From Rhizobium sp. CF080 (GTDB lineage: Bacteria; Pseudomonadota; Alphaproteobacteria; Rhizobiales; Rhizobiaceae): a stretch of 64,000 bases of DNA. The DNA is taken from the NCBI RefSeq assembly GCF_000282095.2, contig NZ_AKKC02000010.1, forward strand, positions 1-64,000, in the 5' to 3' direction. Both the position numbers and the translations under genes were made by a program. The notes beneath the pieces are model-generated. The model did not search any database, had not been told where the DNA came from, and worked only from the letters and a program-made list of their open reading frames with translations. This document shows positions 60,356 through 64,000 of this stretch, in pieces (the first letter of the stretch is position 1; every line of letters starts with the position of its first letter).

Positions 60356-61141
60356 TCACACCACCTTCATGGCGCCGGGGCCGGGCGTGGCGCCCGGCGG
60401 CACCTTGCCGAGGATGATCATGCCGAGCACTTCGTCCTTGGTGACGTCCCCGGTGCGGGCATGGCCGACCACCTTGCCGTTCTTCATCACGAAGACGCGG
60501 TCGGCGAGGTCGAAGACGTCGTGGATGTCGTGGCTGATCAGGAAGATGCCGATGCCTTCGCGCTTCAGCTGCTTGATGAGGTCGCCCACCTGCGCCGTTT
60601 CCTGGGGCCCGAGCGCTGCGGTCGGCTCGTCCATGATCAGGATGCGGGCATCGAACAGGATGGCGCGAGCGATCGCCACCGATTGCCGCTGGCCGCCGGA
60701 AAGTGCCTTCACCGGCTCCTTGAAGCGCTTGAAGTTGGGGTTGAGGCGGCCCATCACCTCGCGGGTGCTGGCCTCCATGGCGACGTCGTCGAGCGTACCC
60801 CACTTGGTCTGCAGCTCGCGGCCAAGATAGAGATTGGCGGCGGCATCGACATTGTCGGCAACGGCGAGCGTCTGGTAGATCGTCTCGATGCCGTATTTCT
60901 TGGCGTCGCGCGGGTTGCGGATATCGACGGTCTCGCCGTTGATCATGATATCGCCGTTGTCGCGCTTGTAGGCGCCCGACAGGACCTTGATCAGCGTCGA
61001 CTTGCCGGCGCCGTTATGGCCGAGCAGCGCCACGACCTCGCCGGGGAAGAGATCGACCGAGGCATTCTCGACTGCGTGGATCCCGCCGAAGGAGATGGAA
61101 ATGTTCTTCATTTCCACGAGCGGAGTGTTTTGTTCCGTCAC
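60356..61141 (-). CDS. sugar ABC transporter ATP-binding protein, XylG-like (single domain)
   Basis: A 261-residue single ABC domain: Walker A GHNGAGKST, Q-loop IYQTLAVADNV, signature LSGGQRQSVAIARAI, Walker B ILIMDEPTAALGP, and H-loop IFLISHDIHD. XylG/RbsA proteins usually have two fused domains, so this is the shorter form common in alphaproteobacteria. I start it at the GTG at 61141 with GGAG upstream. Confidence 0.88.
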   Translation of the reverse strand: MTEQNTPLVEMKNISISFGGIHAVENASVDLFPGEVVALLGHNGAGKSTLIKVLSGAYKRDNGDIMINGETVDIRNPRDAKKYGIETIYQTLAVADNVDAAANLYLGRELQTKWGTLDDVAMEASTREVMGRLNPNFKRFKEPVKALSGGQRQSVAIARAILFDARILIMDEPTAALGPQETAQVGDLIKQLKREGIGIFLISHDIHDVFDLADRVFVMKNGKVVGHARTGDVTKDEVLGMIILGKVPPGATPGPGAMKVV

Positions 61142-61155
61142 GATGAAAACTCCTG

Positions 61156-62481
61156 TTATTTGGCGCGAGAACGATAGACGGTGTCGAGCCAGACGGCCGT
61201 GACGAGCACCATGCCGACGACGATGCGCTGGAACGGCGAATCGATGCCGAGCAGCACCATGCCGGACTGCAGCGACTGCATGACGAGCGCGCCGAGCATC
61301 GCGCCGGCGATCGACCCCATGCCGCCGGCAAGCGAGGTGCCGCCGATGACCGCAGCGGCGATCGTGTAGAGCTCGTCGAGCTCCCCTTGCGCATTGGTGG
61401 CGGCGTTGAGGCGGGCGGTGGAGATCGCCGCGGCGATGGCGCAGAGCATGCCCATCAGCGCGAAGATCTTGACCGTCACCCAGCGGGTCTTGATGCCGGC
61501 AAGTTCTGCGGCTTCCGGATTGCCGCCGATCGCGAAGACATAGCGCCCGAAGCGCAGGCGGGTGGCGATGAAGGTCATGACGATGCCGACGGCGATCGCC
61601 ATCAGCACCGGGATGGCGATGCCTTGCGAGATCAGCAGCCCGCCTTCCGGCCATGCGATGTTGTTTGCCTCGGCGTAACGGCGGGCGATGTTGATCGGCC
61701 AGTAATATTTGTTGGCGATCCACACCGCGCCGAGCACGATGACGCAGCCGAGCGCGACCAGCACGTATTCCGCCCAGACCGGCCGGCGCGGGAAGGAGAA
61801 GCGCTTGCGCTGGCGGCGGGCGTTGATGATCGCCGCGATGATGGCCAGACAGGCGATGATGCCGACGATCCAGCTCCAGGTGGCGCCGATCGAGCCTTCC
61901 GTGCCGCCGCCCATCAGGCGGAAGTTGACGTCCATCGGCGCAACCGTCTGGCCGCTCGTCACGAACCAGGTGGCGCCGCGCCAGATGAGCAGGCCGCCCA
62001 GCGTGACGATGAAAGAGGGAACGCCGAGAAAGGCGATGATGACGCCGTGCAGCGTGCCGATCAGCGCGCCGACGACGAGCCCGCCGGCCAGCGCGATGAT
62101 CCAGATGGCCGGGTGATCGAAGCCGAGCATCTCGGGCAGAAACCGTGCCTGCAGCACGCCCATGATCATGCCGGTGAAACCGAGGATCGAGCCGACCGAA
62201 AGGTCGATGTTGCGGGTGACGATGACGAGCACCATGCCGGTCGCCATGACGGCGACCGAGGCTGTCTGCACCGAGAGGTTCCACAGGTTGCGCGGCGTCA
62301 GGAAGAGGCCGCCTGTCAGAATGTGGAACCCGACCCAGATGATCAGCAGCGCGCCGATCATGCCCAGCATGCGCGTGTCGATCTCGGTGGCGCGGAAGAA
62401 GCGGGCAACGATATTGCCTTCCGCCTGTCCTGCCGCTGCCGATGTCTTGGAATTCGTTGTGGACCGTATTGTCTCGGCCAT
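61156..62481 (-). CDS. sugar ABC transporter permease, XylH-like
   Basis: A 441-residue permease with about twelve helices and the pattern VLVIVTRNIDLSVGSILGFTGM and LAGIKTRWVTVKIF. Length and blocks match XylH rather than RbsC. The ATG at 62481 is preferred over the frame start at 62523. A hairpin separates it from the binding-protein gene. Confidence 0.9.
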   Translation of the reverse strand: MAETIRSTTNSKTSAAAGQAEGNIVARFFRATEIDTRMLGMIGALLIIWVGFHILTGGLFLTPRNLWNLSVQTASVAVMATGMVLVIVTRNIDLSVGSILGFTGMIMGVLQARFLPEMLGFDHPAIWIIALAGGLVVGALIGTLHGVIIAFLGVPSFIVTLGGLLIWRGATWFVTSGQTVAPMDVNFRLMGGGTEGSIGATWSWIVGIIACLAIIAAIINARRQRKRFSFPRRPVWAEYVLVALGCVIVLGAVWIANKYYWPINIARRYAEANNIAWPEGGLLISQGIAIPVLMAIAVGIVMTFIATRLRFGRYVFAIGGNPEAAELAGIKTRWVTVKIFALMGMLCAIAAAISTARLNAATNAQGELDELYTIAAAVIGGTSLAGGMGSIAGAMLGALVMQSLQSGMVLLGIDSPFQRIVVGMVLVTAVWLDTVYRSRAK

Positions 62482-62602
62482 GTTTCGCCGTTCCCCACCT
62501 TTAGCGAGACGCCTCGGCTCCATAAGTGTCGAGCCGGATCGCGCCTCAGTGACGTTCAGCCGCTGGGTAACCCTTTGTGCGGCCGCGCCATCTTACGCCG
62601 AA

Positions 62603-62636
62603 AACCGACGCCGCGGCAGAAGTGCTGCGGCGTCGG
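62603..62636 (-). other. intercistronic hairpin between xylF- and xylH-like genes
   Basis: A perfect 11-bp stem ACCGACGCCGC/GCGGCGTCGGT with a 12-base loop and no T-run. Placed 30 bases after the binding-protein stop, it fits an mRNA-stabilising or partial attenuating structure that raises binding-protein yield over the permease. Confidence 0.65.
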
Positions 62637-62665
62637 TGAGCTTATTGTCTGCGAACAGCCATGCG

Positions 62666-63706
62666 TTACTTGCAGGCAGCCACGGCACCGGCCTTGACGC
62701 CCTGGCAGGCTTCAGCCTTGCTGATCCAGCCCGCCTCGATGACGACGTTCAGGTTGTCCTTGGTGATCGCCTGCGGCTTCAGGAAGACGGACTGCATCTT
62801 CACCTTCTTCGGGCCGCCTTCGAAGGTCTGGACGCCCTTGATTTCGGTCAGCTTCTTGCCGCCGGCAAGTGCCAGAGCGATTTCAGCGGCGTTCCTGCCG
62901 AGTTCGCGGCTGTCCTTCCAGACGGAGACCGTCTGGGTGCCGAGCGCCACGCGGTTCAGGGCCGCCTTGTCGGCGTCCTGGCCGGAGACCGGAACCGAAC
63001 CTGCCAAGCCCTGAGCGTCGAGGGCCGCGATCGCACCGCCGGCAGTGCCGTCGTTGGATGCCACGACCGCGTCGACCTTGTTGTTGTTCTTGGTCAGGAA
63101 CTGTTCCATGTTCTTCTGGGCATTCTCGGGCTTCCAGCCGTCGGTATAGGCTTCGCCGACATTCTTGATCTTGCCGGCGTCGACTGCAGCCTTCAGCACT
63201 TCCATCTGGCCGGCGAACAGGAAGTCCGCGTTCGGATCGGCGGACGAGCCCTTGATGAAGACGTAGTTGCCTTCAGGCTTTGCCTTGAAGACGCCCTGCG
63301 CCTGCAGGCGGCCGACTTCCTTATTGTCGAAGGTGATGTAGAACGCAGCCGGGTTTTCGATCAGGCGGTCGTAACCGACGACCGGGATGCCTTCGGCTGC
63401 GGCCTTTTCGACGGCCGGGCCGATGGCGCTCGAATCCTGTGCCAGAACGATCAGCGCGTTGGCGCCCTGCGAGATCAGCGACTCGACGTCGGTGAGCTGC
63501 TTTGCGGCGGACGACTGGGCATCAGCGGAAATATACTTGGCGCCGGCAGCTGCGAGTGCCTTCTTGATGGCGGCTTCATCGGTCTTCCAACGTTCTTCCT
63601 GGAAGTTGGACCACGAAACGCCGACGACGAGATCGGCCGCCATGGCGGCGGTATGCATGGAAACGAGGATGGCCGCGCCGGCCATCAGCTTTGCGAATGA
63701 TTTCAT
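62666..63706 (-). CDS. xylF: xylose-type ABC transporter periplasmic binding protein
   Basis: A 346-residue type 1 periplasmic binding protein close to XylF: signal peptide ending near AMA|ADLVVG (about 24), VSWSNFQEERWKTDE, KYISADAQSSAAKQLTDVES, and VVGYDRLIENP. Strong codon bias fits high expression. It heads the operon and is divergent from a ROK regulator with a palindromic operator between. Confidence 0.9.
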   Translation of the reverse strand: MKSFAKLMAGAAILVSMHTAAMAADLVVGVSWSNFQEERWKTDEAAIKKALAAAGAKYISADAQSSAAKQLTDVESLISQGANALIVLAQDSSAIGPAVEKAAAEGIPVVGYDRLIENPAAFYITFDNKEVGRLQAQGVFKAKPEGNYVFIKGSSADPNADFLFAGQMEVLKAAVDAGKIKNVGEAYTDGWKPENAQKNMEQFLTKNNNKVDAVVASNDGTAGGAIAALDAQGLAGSVPVSGQDADKAALNRVALGTQTVSVWKDSRELGRNAAEIALALAGGKKLTEIKGVQTFEGGPKKVKMQSVFLKPQAITKDNLNVVIEAGWISKAEACQGVKAGAVAACK

Positions 63707-63793
63707 AATGTCCTCCCGAGTGACGGCGGATGGGCCTTAGCCTCCGTGCTCTCCCCCCGCCAGATAACCTGCCGGAGAAAGCGTTCAAGCTTT

Positions 63794-63812
63794 TTTCTCG
63801 ACAGTCGAGAAA
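63794..63812. promoter_or_regulatory. palindromic operator in the xylF/ROK divergent region
   Basis: TTTCTCGA-CAG-TCGAGAAA, a perfect 8-bp inverted repeat with a 3-base spacer, ~88 bases upstream of xylF. It is the expected kind of site for a ROK/XylR repressor. Confidence 0.65.
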
Positions 63813-63907
63813 TTAGATGTCAGAGATTCCAAGGGCTGTCAATCGGCACTTGTGGAGGACAAGACACTGCCGTATCGACAGATGGAGTGAGGGAGGCGGC
63901 AGGCGGA

Positions 63908-64000
63908 ATGCTGGCGAAATCGAGCACGGAACTGGTCCGGCAGCAGAACAGCGCGCTCGTGCTGTCTGCGCTGCGTCGCCATGGCCGGCTCGCGCATACG
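63908..64000 (+). CDS. ROK-family regulator, N-terminal fragment (truncated by window)
   Basis: Only 31 residues are visible: MLAKSSTELVRQQNSALVL then SALRRHGRLAHT. This is the N-terminal winged-HTH start typical of ROK (NagC/XylR) repressors, which sit divergent to sugar ABC operons. The frame runs off the end of the window. It probably represses the xylFHG-like genes in the absence of sugar. Confidence 0.75.
   Translation, partial: MLAKSSTELVRQQNSALVLSALRRHGRLAHT

Noticed and set aside
1..64000. tRNA, rRNA, prophage or insertion-sequence genes
   Set aside because: No cloverleaf with CCA-end pattern, rRNA stretches, integrase or transposase motifs were seen.

Overview
The window is a high-GC chromosomal segment of a Rhizobiaceae-type alphaproteobacterium (Rhizobium/Agrobacterium/Neorhizobium relatives). 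I infer this from the urtABCDE and interleaved urease operons with rhizobial accessory genes, a eukaryote-type glutamine synthetase (glnII) beside a DUF2735 gene, a rhizobial flagellin, and many palindromic intergenic repeats. Nothing was searched; all names rest on reading the translations.

Layout: (1) 1-6.2 kb: end of a sarcosine oxidase gamma gene, then a branched-chain amino-acid ABC operon (livHMGF, a small membrane protein, livK). (2) 6.7-11 kb: a response regulator and a 1128-residue hybrid kinase whose N-terminal half is an NCS1 nucleobase transporter. (3) 11-18.5 kb: unrelated single genes (SDR, LysE exporter, DUF488, GlxA-like regulator, trehalose-synthase-like enzyme, phytochelatin-synthase-like protein, ABM protein, isolated flagellin). 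(4) 18.8-33 kb: urea transporter urtABCDE, a secreted esterase, and ureDABCEFG with DUF1272, LprI-like, TIGR02117 and an embedded vapBC pair. (5) 33-38.7 kb: a Crp/Fnr regulator and an RND efflux pump. (6) 39-48.5 kb: reductive pyrimidine catabolism (hyuC, hydA), an NMT1-type ABC transporter and a RutR-like TetR regulator. (7) 48.6-51.4 kb: glnII with a sigma-54 promoter, DUF2735, YeiH/LysR. (8) 52.6-55.2 kb: three tandem small secreted paralogues, a broken SEC-C gene, higBA. (9) 55.3-58 kb: preA/preT dihydropyrimidine dehydrogenase. (10) 58-64 kb: DUF2325, DUF423, truncated haemoglobin, xylose-type ABC transporter and the start of a ROK regulator.

The unifying theme is nitrogen salvage. PreTA reduce uracil/thymine, HydA opens the ring, HyuC releases ammonia and beta-alanine, UrtABCDE plus urease recover ammonia from urea, and GlnII assimilates ammonia. 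Two near-identical RutR-type operators (47790-47805 and 58083-58098) tie the two pyrimidine loci together although they lie 10 kb apart. The NCS1-fused sensor kinase is the most unusual protein and is a plausible nucleobase/ureide sensor, but its signal is unknown.

Palindromic repeat elements of two families punctuate the window. One abuts the start of a DUF559 endonuclease gene set inside the hyuC-hydA operon.
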